A DNA stretch of 64,000 nt from Edolisoma coerulescens (Eukaryota > Chordata > Aves > Passeriformes > Campephagidae): positions 1,279,141-1,343,140 of the forward strand of contig VWZW01002445.1 of assembly GCA_013397115.1 (NCBI GenBank), given 5' to 3'. Shown piece after piece: positions 1 through 11,683 of this stretch. The notes beneath the pieces are model-generated. The model ran no database searches. It was not told the origin of the DNA and worked only from the letters and a program-made list of their open reading frames with translations. Both the position numbers and the translations under genes were made by a program. Positions within the stretch are counted from its first letter, which is position 1, and the number at the start of each line of letters is the position of its first letter.

Positions 1-1
1 T

Positions 2-103
2 GGGAAGCAGCCTGGGAAATACAACGCAGACGTGCTCTTGCAGGTGCACTACAGAGCTGAGGACCCCGACCCCAAAGTACGAAAACCACAACTCCAGTTC
101 TGA
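2..103 (+). other. Possible 3' end of a coding exon at window edge (unrecognised)
   Basis: The frame starting at base 2 is open for 33 codons and ends in TGA at 101-103. The translation has no low-complexity character and ends in KPQLQF; codon third positions are mixed but the stretch is GC-richer than what follows. No splice acceptor lies inside the window, so if it is an exon it begins to the left. In other amniotes the gene before CMTM8 is GPD1L, but this peptide does not resemble the GPD1L C-terminus as I know it. A chance open frame of this length is also quite possible. Confidence 0.15.
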
Positions 104-1811
104 GAAGATTTGTACGTAGACTTCACACTTCTCACTACAAACTCTTTTTAATTTTAGTAGATGTGCTCTCTGCCCTGAAGTTCAGCAGATATATTCAGCG
201 TGCAGGGACAGTGTGTTCTAAGTACAAGTCAGCTCCGGAAGAAGTAAGCAATTTTTCCTCAGCACAGTATCTGTGACATAGTTGTGTTGCAGGGCTGGGA
301 GGGATCTTTAGATTCCCAGAGCAGATAAAACAGCTGGTGAAAGCCTAATGCAAAGAAAATACATGGCTTATGTACTTTGTGCTTTCTTTTCTTAGCACAG
401 TCTCTATCACCACACAGTTTACTTAGTGTCATGGGTTTCAAAACTGAAAAATAGAACCTAAAAGTCAGCATGTTACTGTTCTCAGCATAGAGTTAATTAT
501 CTGTATGGCAGAATGTGTTCTAAGACAGCTTTTTAGCAGGTAAAATGACTGTGTGTCTACAGTCAGAACTTTGTCCGTATAATTCAAGTAAACGTCATGT
601 AAAGAGAGGAATATTTTTGAGAAAAGGAGTACAGAACATGACAGTTGAATCCTGTATTTTCCAGCATTAGGGTGGTAACAAGCATCTGATGATAAAATCC
701 CGTGCACTGTTGTCACTATTGTTACTTGGACTGTTGTTTGAATTGGTATTGATTTTATGTTCATTAATTTTGGGGTGCCCAAGCTGCAAAACAAAACAAG
801 CCTTGTGTTCAGTAACGCCATGTACAAACATAGACCCTCCCCAGATTTGCCAAAGAATCGCCATTTTGATAATATGGGCGTCTCATCTGTTCTCTCTCTG
901 TTGCAGCAACATTAGAAGATCCAAGTATCTCGGTCATGAAAACCATCTTTAATTCGTAAAATACGGATTCCTTTACAGAGACATTTGCCTTGATTGATCA
1001 TGTGCCTATGGCAAATGTCACTACCAAAGTACAAATCAAGTATTTCTGGTTTGGGTTTTCCATAGCTGTAAGCTGCCGAAGAGTAAAATATGTTATAAAT
1101 TATTTACTTGAATACTTTTGTAGCTCAAAGCCTACACTTTGTAATTCTGAAAAGACATTAGGAAATTTCCAATCATTTCTTGATTTAATACTAACTAAAA
1201 ATACCTCATCCTCAGATTAGCACAGTAGGATGTCAAGGGTGAGAATATTTGTCCTGGACATCCGACATGAATCCCCGTTCCTTGTGTGAGACCCGGGTTT
1301 CACGGAAAGTACAGTTCCTTTCTTGCTCTCTTCAGAATAAGTTCCCTTATCTTTCTTAAATAACTTCTAGGTGGTTTAAATACAGTAAGTTTGCTGTTTG
1401 GACTGAAACCTGCTGATAACCACTGAAAAATCTCAATCATCTTTTGTATGTTAACGTGTTTTGCTTACCCAAAAAAAGTTTGAATGAGTTTGACATTTGA
1501 AAATTCTAGGAGTTGGGAAGGGGGAAGGGAAGCTGTATTTCAAAACCAGAAAAACAGTTCAGAAAATTCCAGTCAGCTCCGCTCCTTGGGCCTGTGCGTC
1601 TACTTTAATTAGCACTTCCAGCTGGCCAGATTGTTGCTAAGAAAGTGGTTCTAGAGAGCTCAATCAGTAATACCAAAAACGTTGATACCTCAGGATCTGA
1701 GAACAAAACCAGCTTAAATGGAAGGATCTGTTCATTAGATATTGAGATGTTCAGGAATAATCCCTTTACTGAGAAACCTTATAATACTTGTATCCACTGT
1801 TCTGCTTTTAC

Positions 1812-1876
1812 TAAAACGTTTACATTGAAAGGCTTCACCAAATTGCATATTTTTCCCAATCAGAATTTACTTCCTT
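1812..1876 (+). repeat. Direct repeat, copy 1
   Basis: The segment beginning CTAAAACGTTTACATTGAAA and running through AAGGCTTCACCAAA to a CAGAATTTACTTC end recurs at about 3356-3424 with a handful of substitutions and one-base indels. Outside the ~65 bp block I see no clear similarity. It could be a short dispersed-repeat fragment or a local duplication; no family is recognised. Confidence 0.6.
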
Positions 1877-3355
1877 ATAGTAGTTAACAAACAAGAGGTT
1901 ACAATCTTGACTGGTGTTTAAAAGCCTTGCCAATCCTTCCCTTGAAAGGTTAATTTAAAATACAGAAAATGGGCCACCTTATTCTCTCTTCGTAGTTCTG
2001 TAATAAAAGGTTGATTGTTCAAGCAGAAGCATTCAATTATTTTCTTTCTGATGCTATCTACATGTAAAAAAATCTAGCTAGGCTCAGCTGGTCCCTGAAG
2101 GCTTCCCAGTTCTAGCCCTCAGTGCAAGGATGCAAAATAAAAAAATTAGAGCCTCACAATTAACATTCAAAATGTCAAGTATTATGTTGTCAGGCTAAAG
2201 AATGAAATTTGCTTCCAGGGATATCAGATACAGAAAAGCTTCTGGAGTGTTTATCCATTTTTTAGTGAAACTCATTCTTTGAATATGTTTGCTGGAGAAA
2301 AATATGCTAACTAGGGAAGTCAGAGTGGCAGCCAGTGTTCAGAGAAATTGCCCACAAGTGTAGCCCTCCAGTTCTTGTTGAATTAATCATGATACTAGAC
2401 CTCTAGAACAGACATTGAAAGCTTACCGTATATTAATAGAGTTGAAGCAGAAAACAATTGGTTCCCTATCTGTGTTTTCATTTTACTTTTTTTCTCCCCT
2501 ACAGGAACTGGGATGCTTAAACAACAGACGTGCAGACCAAAAGCAATGAAATTTATTGCTCTGATGGTTGAAAGAAAACCAACACTGACCCTCAAGAGTT
2601 TAGGGAGCAAAATGAATAAAGAGTTTTAGAATTATGCATGAACACTGAGACCACTGAATAACATCCTGGAAACATGGTGAGAATGTATATCCAGTGTAAA
2701 ATAAATCAGCTCTCAAAGGGAAATTGATGTGAATGGCTCAAACAACTTTGAAATTAGTGGTAATTTTGCTAGTGGCACGAATTTTAGCCCCACATTTCCT
2801 CACTTTTACTTACTGATCTTGTAGGTGGAAAACTGAAAAGACAGGAATCTCTCAGAGGGGAAAATCGATGCTGTTACAATGGATTCTCACAAACAGCAAC
2901 AGGGGCATGGCAAAGTAGGTCTGGCATTGGAAGGAACCTTGGCAGTCCTGAACAATCAGATAAAGCACTTTTTACTTGCAAGCCAGTTGAAGCAGGCCTA
3001 TAAACAGACCAGTGCACAGGTGTGTTCTGTTCCTTCAAAATATCAACTCTCATTTAATAGAAACGGACAAAATAGGAACACAAAAAATACAGAATGCTGT
3101 TAATGTCACAAAAAAAAATCATGGTTTTGCCAAAAAGTGTAAAATTCCTTGTTTCGTGAATAAGAAGTTGTGTTAAGCGGTTTGAGTGTGTGGTTTACTA
3201 ATGGTCCTTCTTATCCTCACAAAAAAAAGTGATGCTATCTGTATATCTTATCATCATGTCTAGTGGCTGGCATCATGTTCTGATGACCTGCAGTTCATGT
3301 TTGCAAAACTCTGCCACATTTCTTCTGCCATCTTGAATAAAAAAATCACCAGTGT

Positions 3356-3424
3356 CTAAAACATTTACATTGAAAGGCTTCACCAAACTGTGTATCTTTT
3401 CCCTAATCAGAATTACTTCTTTTC
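3356..3424 (+). repeat. Direct repeat, copy 2
   Basis: Second copy of the block at 1812, in the same orientation, about 1.55 kb downstream. It shares TTTACATTGAAAGGCTTCAC exactly and a similar right end (AATCAGAATTACTTC). The divergence (roughly 10-15% by eye) implies the duplication is not recent. Confidence 0.6.
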
Positions 3425-4419
3425 TTAATCAGAGTTTAGAGGGCACGGAGGCTCCACAGAGCCTGAACCAAGACACACATTCCAAGAAGCCCATGGAGCC
3501 TGTACTGTGACACACTTAACACTGTGAGCAGAGGCACAACAATGTACAAGAACAGTTCCTTTGGGTAATTCACGTTTCCTGTATTTCTGGGAGAAACTCT
3601 CCCATCCTCCTCCTCCTCCCTCCTCAGCTGCTTCAATCCCTCGCTGAAAGGTAATACCACAAAATCCAGCTTTTGTTATCCAGTAGGAGAGCAGCAGTAA
3701 ACAATTCAAGGACAATAGCCACCAGACATGTGGAAAACACTTCATTTTTACTGAGCTGCCACATGCAAATCCTTTGCTAATTAGAGTTCCCGAATATTGA
3801 AAATGATTATAACCTGCTTGCTTATTGTTGAAACCCCATAGTTTTTGTGGGGTGGAAGATCTTTTTAGAAGCTCTTAAATGATCCTGAAATGTTTGGGGT
3901 TTTTTTTTAAAGATGACACTTTAGACTGGAGTACTAAAGAATACAGGTTAGGGAACAGCTCAACATTATCAGGTAGTAAGTCAATAATGACTTCATACTT
4001 TACATTTCCAGTGACTTTTATGGCTTTTAAAAGTCTTTTGCGTTGTTCACCAGTCTCTTGGTTATTTGGCAGACCCCAGCAAAACCCCCATTTCCAGCTC
4101 TGAGAGGGCTGTGTTATCTCCTAGACTCGTTCCCTGCCCGCGGCACCTTGCGGTGATTCCTCTCCCAAGCCATGGCAGGCAGTGGGGACAGCCACCTGCA
4201 GCACCAGCACGGCTCCTGCCAGCGTCTGCTGCCCGCGGAGCCAGGGGTGACAGCCGGGAGGGACGCTGACGGCAGGCGCATGGGGCTGGACCTCCCCAAA
4301 CCGTGCTCGCCCATGGGGCTGCGGCACAGAGAACGGTGGCTCAGCTTGGCTCCTCGGCTGCACTGGAAGCAGGCGGGATCCCAAGGGGAGGTCAGGAGAT
4401 GGTTTTCAGACGGGACCCG

Positions 4420-5050
4420 CTTTCACCCTCCTTCCCTAGCGCGGGGGATGCCCCGCACCACCAGCGCCGGGTCCCGCCCCGGGGGCAGCGGCGGGGGGAC
4501 TGGGCGGTGTCCGGGGCGGGCGGCCCCGCTCCGGACCCGCCTCCCCACCCGGGGCCGAGCGCCGAGCACCCTCCTCCTCCCCCGCGCCCAGGCGGGGGCT
4601 GCCCGCGGCGCCAGGGCCACACAAAGCGGCGAGTGGCGGTGCCTTCCCGCCGGCCGTCCGGCGGCAGCCCCGCCGCGCCGGCCATGGAGCCGCCCGTGCC
4701 GCCTCAGGAGCAGCCGCCGCGCCCGCGCTCGCACACCGTCACCACCACCAGCAGCTCCTTCACCGCCAACCTGTCGGCCAGCTCCAGCACTCTCGCCTAC
4801 GACAGGGAGTTCCTGCGCACCGTGCCCGGGCTCCTCATGGTGACCGAGATCGTGAGTGACCCGGGGCGGGGAGCGCGGAGGGGCGGGGGAGGCTCGGCCG
4901 GGCGCACGGCCGCCGCTGGGGTGAGGGCTTGGGCTGTTCCCCCTCAGTGCATCACCCGGTGCGGCTGCGGAGGGTCCGTGCCCGCAGGTGAAGCGCGGGG
5001 AAGGGTCGAGCCCACGGAAGCAAGGGCGGCTCTACGGCAGGGGCACAAAC
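4420..5050. promoter_or_regulatory. CMTM8: CpG island promoter of CMTM8
   Basis: A sharply bounded GC-rich, CpG-dense block in an otherwise AT-rich region, covering the first coding exon and the start of intron 1. GC-box (Sp1-type) sequences are visible: GGGGCGGG at 4513-4520 and 4863-4870, and its reverse complement CCCGCCCC at 4473-4480. I see no TATA box before the start codon, consistent with a dispersed-start housekeeping-type promoter. The exact transcription start cannot be read from sequence; somewhere about 4500-4620 is likely. Confidence 0.8.
4684..4851 (+). CDS. CMTM8: CMTM8 exon 1 (coding part, codons 1-56)
   Basis: First coding exon of CKLF-like MARVEL transmembrane domain-containing protein 8, a small four-pass membrane protein. 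In mammals CMTM8 is reported to promote EGFR internalisation and to limit growth signalling. The exon encodes the cytoplasmic N-terminus: a Pro-rich start (MEPPVPPQEQPPRP), then RSHTVTTTSSSF and AYDREFLRTVPG, both closely matching the mammalian protein, ending in MVTEI at the edge of the first membrane helix. The start is chosen for family agreement and a strong context (GCCATGG). The donor is ATC|GTGAGT at 4852, phase 0. The Pro-rich segment makes the full protein 180 residues against 173 in human. The frame is open upstream of this ATG (see findings). Confidence 0.93.
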
Positions 5051-6736
5051 CTCCTGCCTGGAAACTATCGACAGCTGGAAAAGTAGCACAGGGCACACGC
5101 GGTCTGTTCCGCCTCCCGTAGTATCTGTGGTATCATCCCATCCCGTAGCAGAAAGACGAGTTTTGGCAGACCGGGAACTGAGTTTTGGAGACTTTTCTGT
5201 AACCACGTTGGTTGTGTATGCTTTGCACTTTTATAGTGCACGAATAGTCGTGTGCGAGAGTTAATTAAACAACTTATCTTTGTTTACTAGGTCAGTAAAA
5301 AACCTTTCCTTATGCTCTTAGTGCTTAGATACACCTGTGCAGAGTGGGAGATGAGCTGACCCCGTTTGTGTTTGGTAGTGATTTTGGATTTTGCTGGTAG
5401 TCCATAAGGTGTAAACGGACGTACAGAGGGACAGGCAGTGCTGAATTCGGTCACTTGCCTTAGTGGTAGGTGGTGAACAGCACAACGCTGGGATCCGTCT
5501 GCAGGCCTGTGTGCCCTCAGTGTGTTGAGCAACAGATACTCAGCATATTCTCTTAAAAAGGATGTGTTTAATTCCACTCATCTACGCTATTAACAATTAA
5601 GGATCTAAAAGAGCTGGCTGCCCCAACTAACTTTTTGAGATTCCTGTGTGAAGTTTTTGTTGTGTTGAAGCTTCAAGGATTAATTTATCTGACCACATTC
5701 ATTTTCAAGGCTTGAAAACATTGTGCTTCACCGGAGCAGTGGAATGGCTGTTGGTTTTGCTGACTTCAAAGTTAGAATAACCAAGCGAAGCTTCGGGCTT
5801 GATGTAGGACCTCTGGCAGGAACAGATAGGATGCACATTGAGATGCCAAATTGCTGTGCAGGCAAATAGTGGTGAGGCTGTGAAGTCAGAGCCTGCTACC
5901 AGCAGGTACTTTGTGTGCCAGTGTCGTAGGGAATTCTGTCGATCTTTAGTAGACAGGTGATTGTAGGCTTGTTTTGGCTGTTAAATACAGGAGATGCCTC
6001 ACTGTCAAAGCTGTGGTAGATCTGTGAATAAACAAGTTTTTGAAAGAATAGGTGCTTTCTTTTCCACTCTTTTTCAGTTAGTAATTACAGCAGAGTTATG
6101 TACTTGTACTTTATCTGAAGAGTGATCCCGCTGTAGATTGCTACAAAGGCGCCCAAGGCTTTTCCCGAGCCCTGCTGGAATGTCATATATTCATCCTGGC
6201 TGTGAATACTGGATCAGCTGCACTCACATTGAGCTACATGGCCACAGGGCATGGACAGGCTCTTGCTTACTTTGTTGGAAGTGTGCTTTTTAGTTTGTGT
6301 TGACAGGTGGTGTTGTGCAGCTTACCTTTCTTAGCAGTGATGGTGCTTTTTAGGGGGGATTTTGTTTCCTCTTAGCCATTCCTAACTCCTGGAATAATTG
6401 TAAAATGTGAAGATGAGCAGTTCCTGGCCAACTCAAAGGAGCTGACAGAAGTCTCTAATGTAGATTAACTTTTACTGGTTTGTGATGGTGTATTTGAGAG
6501 CACAGAGTACAGTGCTGATATGAAGCTGAAAGCAGTAGGGCAGGTCATACAGAAGTAGAGTAGTGATAGATAATGCCTTTAAAGAAACACTTGTAGTTCT
6601 TAACTCCACTTATTTTAAAGCAGCTAGAGTAGCTGTTCTTCTATGAAATTAAAGAAAAACATATTAGTGAAGACCCTGATATGGAATTAGCTGAAAGAAC
6701 CCCAGTTACTTAAATCAAATAGTGAGTTTATATGTA

Positions 6737-6752
6737 TGTGTGTGTGTGTGTG
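6737..6752 (+). repeat. (TG)n microsatellite
   Basis: Uninterrupted TG dinucleotides (about eight units) preceded by TATGTA. Short and common in vertebrate introns; possibly polymorphic in length. Confidence 0.85.
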
Positions 6753-6872
6753 TTTGGCATTGGGTTTTGGTCAAACATTTTCCACCAGTTCAGTATGTTC
6801 TTTTTTTTTTTTTCCTGAGAGGAAATGTGCTGTAACAGAGCTAAAGATCCCAAGATCTCTATTTCAAAATTT

Positions 6873-6935
6873 GCTGTGCATATTCAGCAGTATTGGAGTT
6901 GTGCACCCTAAACCAGCCTGTTCTGATTGTTGTGC
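6873..6935 (+). repeat. Diverged direct repeat, copy 1
   Basis: Shares CTGTGCATATTCAGCAGTA exactly with a segment starting at about 7848, followed by diverged but alignable sequence (TGGAGTTGTGCAC against TAGAGTTATGTAC, then a CTAAACC/TCAAACC block). Family not recognised. Confidence 0.45.
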
Positions 6936-7847
6936 CTTGCCTGCACAAATTCACCCTTCAGGATATTTCTGACCCTCGGTAGTGATACCCCAGCTTATAG
7001 CACGATCCTTCTGCTAAGGATTTACAAACCTGTAAATAAGACCAGCATGTAATTCAGTCTCAGGAGTTTGCAGCCTGGTAGATCTTTTCCAGTCTAAGCA
7101 CTCAGCTCTGAAGCACAGCTGCTGTGGTAGGAGCATCCCTTTGCTTCTGGTGCCCCTTCTCTGGGACATCTGTGACATGGACAGGGAAGAGGACTGTTTT
7201 TAGTAATATCTGCTATCAGTGCAGCTACTCATCCGCCAGATCCCATGTACATGTTAAAGCTGAGCTAGGGGTGTTAAACAATGGTGCTAAATGCTCTGAG
7301 AGTTTGCACTGTGGGGCTGCATCAGTATTTGATTATTGCTGCTGTCAGTCAGCGATGTGCATGCAGCAAGAGGGGTGCAGTCGGTGTCTCCTGGCTCTGA
7401 AACTGGAGCTCTCTTCTCTGTGTAGGCAAAGGGCAAATCTGTGTTATTCTTTGACCAAAGAGAATGGAAAAGCAGAAAGTTACCACATCAATTAAATATT
7501 CCAGCCTCTTAAATGAAGGATCTTGATCAGGTTTTGCTCCCACTTCCCTAATTTGCGTACTGTGAAGATGAATTGACTGCTGTGTGGATTTCCATGCGTG
7601 CTGGTAACCAGCCTACATCTGCACTGAGACTGTGGTTTAATGGCACAGTAAATTCAGCTTAACAGTTCCTACTAAGAGATTCTTTGTAGTGCTGCAAAGC
7701 ACTGGTCTGCTATTAACGCAGTCTGCTGTTTCAAATTTGTTCAAAATGGGTTAGCTTTATAAAGACAGGTTTTATGATGGATCAGGTATTATATGTCCTT
7801 TATGTAGCTGCTTTAGAGCCTGTGTAAATGTGGGATGAGGCTGACTG

Positions 7848-7910
7848 TGCATATTCAGCAGTAATAGAGTTATGTACTCAAACCTGGTTCAGCTTAATTC
7901 TGTAATGCCT
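7848..7910 (+). repeat. Diverged direct repeat, copy 2
   Basis: Same orientation as the copy at 6873, about 975 bp downstream. The 19 bp core is identical and the flanking ~45 bp are partly similar. This may be an old dispersed element or a local duplication. Confidence 0.45.
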
Positions 7911-8214
7911 TTTGGTCTAGCACTGCACACATCTAGCATGAACGAACTCAGAAATGCAGCCTGAAGTGTAGGCTAAATTACCTGTTGCTGACAGATTTCC
8001 ATTGCCTTTGACGTCTGCCTCTGTGACCAGAGCAGGTGCAAGGTTTCCTGCCTCTCACTTGTAAAGAACTGGGGTCAGTTTATTTCAGTGGAAAGAGCAA
8101 AACAGAAAATGCCACTGGGTTTTGGGGAGACCTTTGGAAACTGGCATAAAATGCAATTTTAGTGCGTGGAAGCCTATCCAAAGCACTAATACACAGAAGT
8201 AGTGGTGCTTGCTG

Positions 8215-8400
8215 GACAGGGCAGGGGCTTCTGACTCTGGAAACTTGGGTTTACTGGCCTTAGCTGGCCACTGACTATTGCAAATTAATTTATCTGCATC
8301 TCTCTAACTTCTCAGAGTGTCTCATCCGTTCATGGAATATGTGTACTAATCTTTGTAAGGCACACTGAGATCCATTAGTGAAAAGTGGTATAGAAGATGT
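8215..8400 (+). mobile_element. Old MIR/CORE-type SINE fragment
   Basis: The order of segments follows the core and 3' part of amniote MIR/CORE-SINEs: a TTCTGACTCTGGAAACTTGGG block, a GCCACTGACTATTGCAAATTAATT block in the place of the usual GCCACT...TTGGGCAAGTCACTT, a CATCTCTCTAACTTCTCAGA pyrimidine stretch, then a 3' part like the reptile/bird version (TTTGTAAGGCACACTGAGATCC, then GTGGTATAGAAGATGTAAG). Divergence is high, as expected for an element predating the bird radiation. The call is from remembered consensus, not a search. Confidence 0.5.
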
Positions 8401-11400
8401 AAGTGGTGTTACAGAAAGTCTTTAAAAGAGAAAACGAGATCTCAATTGCCTGGATTGACATTGAAGTAAAAATACATCATATAAAATAATTGATACTGAT
8501 TCCTGCAATGTAGCACCACCAGTCCCCCTGGAGGATTTACAGTTTCAAAATGAGCAAGTATAGTGATTTCTAGAGATACCTTTTGAGTGTTTCTTTTCTG
8601 TAAAATGATGTCCCAGAAAAGCTACGTTTATCTTCCTGGGACTTTTATGGCCAAGAAAAATGATGGCTAGTGATACCTTCTCAGAGCTTTAAATCAGCTT
8701 CTCAAGTCAAGCATTATGGATCACTTTGGGGAAGTGGAGAGTTTTGTGGTTGCCATGGATGTAGTTATAAAAATATTTACTTTCTAGCAGGATGACATTG
8801 ATCTCTTCAGATTGTTGCTTCACACCAGTGTGTTGCTAGATGCAGTCTCTTGTAAAACTTGCACTTTTAAGGCTTGTGATGGCTATTTGACCTTGACAAA
8901 AACAAATACTTTCATAGCTTGGAAAGGTTTAGAAGGTTGTTATGCTGCTGCTGAATGTGAGATCTTGTGATGGTGTAAATTTTAGTAAACTCTAATTCCA
9001 GTTGCATTTCTTTATGCTGTTCTATGCACATTATTCCTTGAAATGCCCAGAATAAAATAGATACTTGAGGTAGAAGCCTGATAGGAGGTTATTTACTTAA
9101 TTAGCAACACATAAATTTGCGGTTCAAATTTATGTTTCTGGACAATAAAAATAATTTTGATCACTATTTCATTATTCTTTTTCAAATGTTAGACCTTTCA
9201 AGATTTAATTCATAAAGGAAATATTGTTGAATTTGTTTATTCTAGTAGACTGGCGAGCCTCAGAATATTAAATAGGTATTGAAAGTTATGTCAGATCTAA
9301 GATATTGAGGTTATCAAAACCAGAACAACTGGACATGTGCAAGTGTTTCTTTAATAGACTTTTCATCTTTTTCTTTTTCCTGAAAGATGCATCAAACTCA
9401 TCTACAGATATTCAAGTGTTGAATTAAGTCAGCAATAAAATCATATAAATGCTAAGAAAAATAGAAGTAATACAGGGGGGATGATCTACTGCGAAAAAGC
9501 TAAAAGACAAAAATTGCACTTAAAACTCTTCTTGCATTTGGCTTTTTCTTTTAGTCTTATGCCCCCTCTGACTGCAGTTCAAAGTTTTGTGTATAGATAC
9601 CATCCTCCTCCTTCCCTCCCATTTCTTGGAACAGCCCTCAGAAGCGTGGAGGGAGTTCCACAGAGCCCCTTTCCTCACCTGAGCTGCAGCAAGACTTTCT
9701 CTTCTTTCAGGAGCAGTAGAGATTTTTTCTTTTTTCTTATAATGTGATTTTTCCTCCAGTCATAGCATGTCTGCTTGCAAGTAGTTGACAACACTGAGCT
9801 ACCTCCTGACGTGTTGAACAAAGCTTTGCCTAGAGGAGATGTACACAAGCATGATCTTAAAATTATTCACTTTGAATTACTGAATGGAAAAAAACAAATC
9901 CTGTGGTGACTAGTCAGTCACTTCATCCAGCAGCTTCATGTTCCTATGCATGAATAAGAAAACACACAATATAAAGTCTCAGCTCCCTCCTTTGCTCTTG
10001 ATCAGACAAAACTCTCGCTGAAGTCAGGTTTCAGTTCTGCCTTTTTTAGGTGCTGTTGTTTCACTGCTAACCCTTAGCTGTCCTTAGTGTAGCGAATACA
10101 CATCTATATGATTTCCATCTTCCTTTAGGATCATATAGCTATTTTAAGTTCTGTTTCCTTTAAGGTCTTTGGTTTCCTGGACAAGATCAGGGTGTTTCCT
10201 TGGGAAGAGAGAACTGTTTGGGGGACACAAGAAAACAGAACGTTTTGAACGTGCTCCAAGAGATCATAGAAGCGGTGTTAGGGCTGAAATGGTAGGAGGG
10301 TGAAAATGCCTCTTAAACTGAATGAAGATATTTTACCAAAGGTCAAAAATGCAAAATATTCTCAATACGTCAGAGTTAACGTAGAACATGTATGAAATGT
10401 CAGTATCTGTTCATGAGAAGAATGCTTTCAGGTCATACTTAAACATCAGCTTTGTTCATGGGTGGATAGTGAATATGATATAAATCCTTCTCCCTCCCCC
10501 TCCCAAACTCTAGAATTTTTTTTTTTTTGTACCTGCAAAAATTCTTACGTGCACAAACCTAATTTTTAATAATCTTTTTGGGCTTCAGCAGCCTGTGTCT
10601 GTGTGATAGCGAAATGTGCAGCACTCCCATTATTCCTAATGGAATAGGCAGAGCTTCCTAGGTGCTTTTCTTTAGCATGATGCTGTGGCTGGGTGTGAGT
10701 CGTGAGGGTAAATGCTGAGGCTAAAACTGTCATGGTCTGAGGACAAAAGTCGATGATATAGTTGCAAAGAAACTTGTGACTGCATCCCTGAAAATTGCCT
10801 TTTTCCACCTATGCCCCAGGAGTCCCACACCCCTGGGTAACAGTACTATGGGAACTGAGTTGCTTGTGAAGACAGTGGTATTGCCAGGTACCTGATGGAG
10901 ATACCTGATAATGATGAAGACACTGATGCTGCGTTTTGTCCTAAAATGAATTCGGATCCTAGATTTGTCTGTGTCCCTTTTCTTTGTGTTTGTTGGTTTG
11001 TTGTTCATTGTGTTATATTCTCTTTTTCTGCACTGGTATTCCTGCTTTCGATTTGGAATTATTTATTATACACTGTTCAGACCTCAGATTAGAGGATCTT
11101 GAAGTAGTGTATGCCTGTCTAAAAACCCCTGTTTTCCATGCAGTGTATGATGAAGAGGTGTATTTGCTGGCAGTGTAGTAAGAGTGTGAGTGAGAAAAGG
11201 ATGCAGGAAGAAGTTGTCTGTGGGTCACACAGGATTCTTGCAAAATCATTGATGGCTCCCAGGTTTCTGAGTCCGTTAACAAATTCTGCTTCTACAGCAA
11301 AAGCAGATGCCTTTCACTCTCTGCCCTTTGGATGGGAGCACTCCTGTGTACCTGGGGAGCCTCCTGATGGGTCTGCTCTGTTCTGTGCTCTGAACCACCT

Positions 11401-11666
11401 GTGTAGCACCAACAGGCAGGGTTGGAGCAGCGGTGGCTCAAAGATTCGTCTTAAAAATTGACTTCTCAAAACCACAGAAAAATTCTTTTGGGGACTCTGA
11501 ACCCTTCCAAATGGAAAGTGTGGAGGGAATGATGGTGTGTTGTTCTTGTTTGTTGATTGCCTTCTCGTTCAGCCTACTGTTCTTTCCTCCTCTTTCCTTT
11601 CTTTTCTCTGCCGGGAATAACAGTGCCATATATTTAGTTTATAATGGTCATGTATATAAATATGCA

Positions 11667-11683
11667 TATATATATATATATAT
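11667..11683 (+). repeat. (TA)n microsatellite
   Basis: About eight TA units directly after TATGCA and before TGGGTTTTAGC. Simple-sequence tract, no function implied. Confidence 0.8.

Larger units (their letters stand above)
104..4400. other. Upstream flank of CMTM8, no recognised gene
   Basis: AT-rich single-copy-looking DNA. The longest open frames are under about 110 codons, overlap in several frames, and several lack an ATG. The only structure I can point to is the ~65 bp duplicated segment annotated separately. GC content rises from about 4,100 towards the CMTM8 CpG island. By synteny in other amniotes this would lie between GPD1L and CMTM8. Confidence 0.5.

Noticed and set aside
1645..1887. 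Open frame with a KPYNTCIHC stretch reminiscent of a zinc-finger linker and CxxC pair
   Set aside because: It starts with GTG, has only one Cys pair, lacks the His pair at the right spacing, and overlaps the duplicated 65 bp segment. Judged chance.
4172..5121. Several long overlapping open frames on both strands around CMTM8 exon 1
   Set aside because: They are artefacts of a stop-poor CpG island. Only the frame from 4684 to 4851 matches a known protein and ends at a proper donor.
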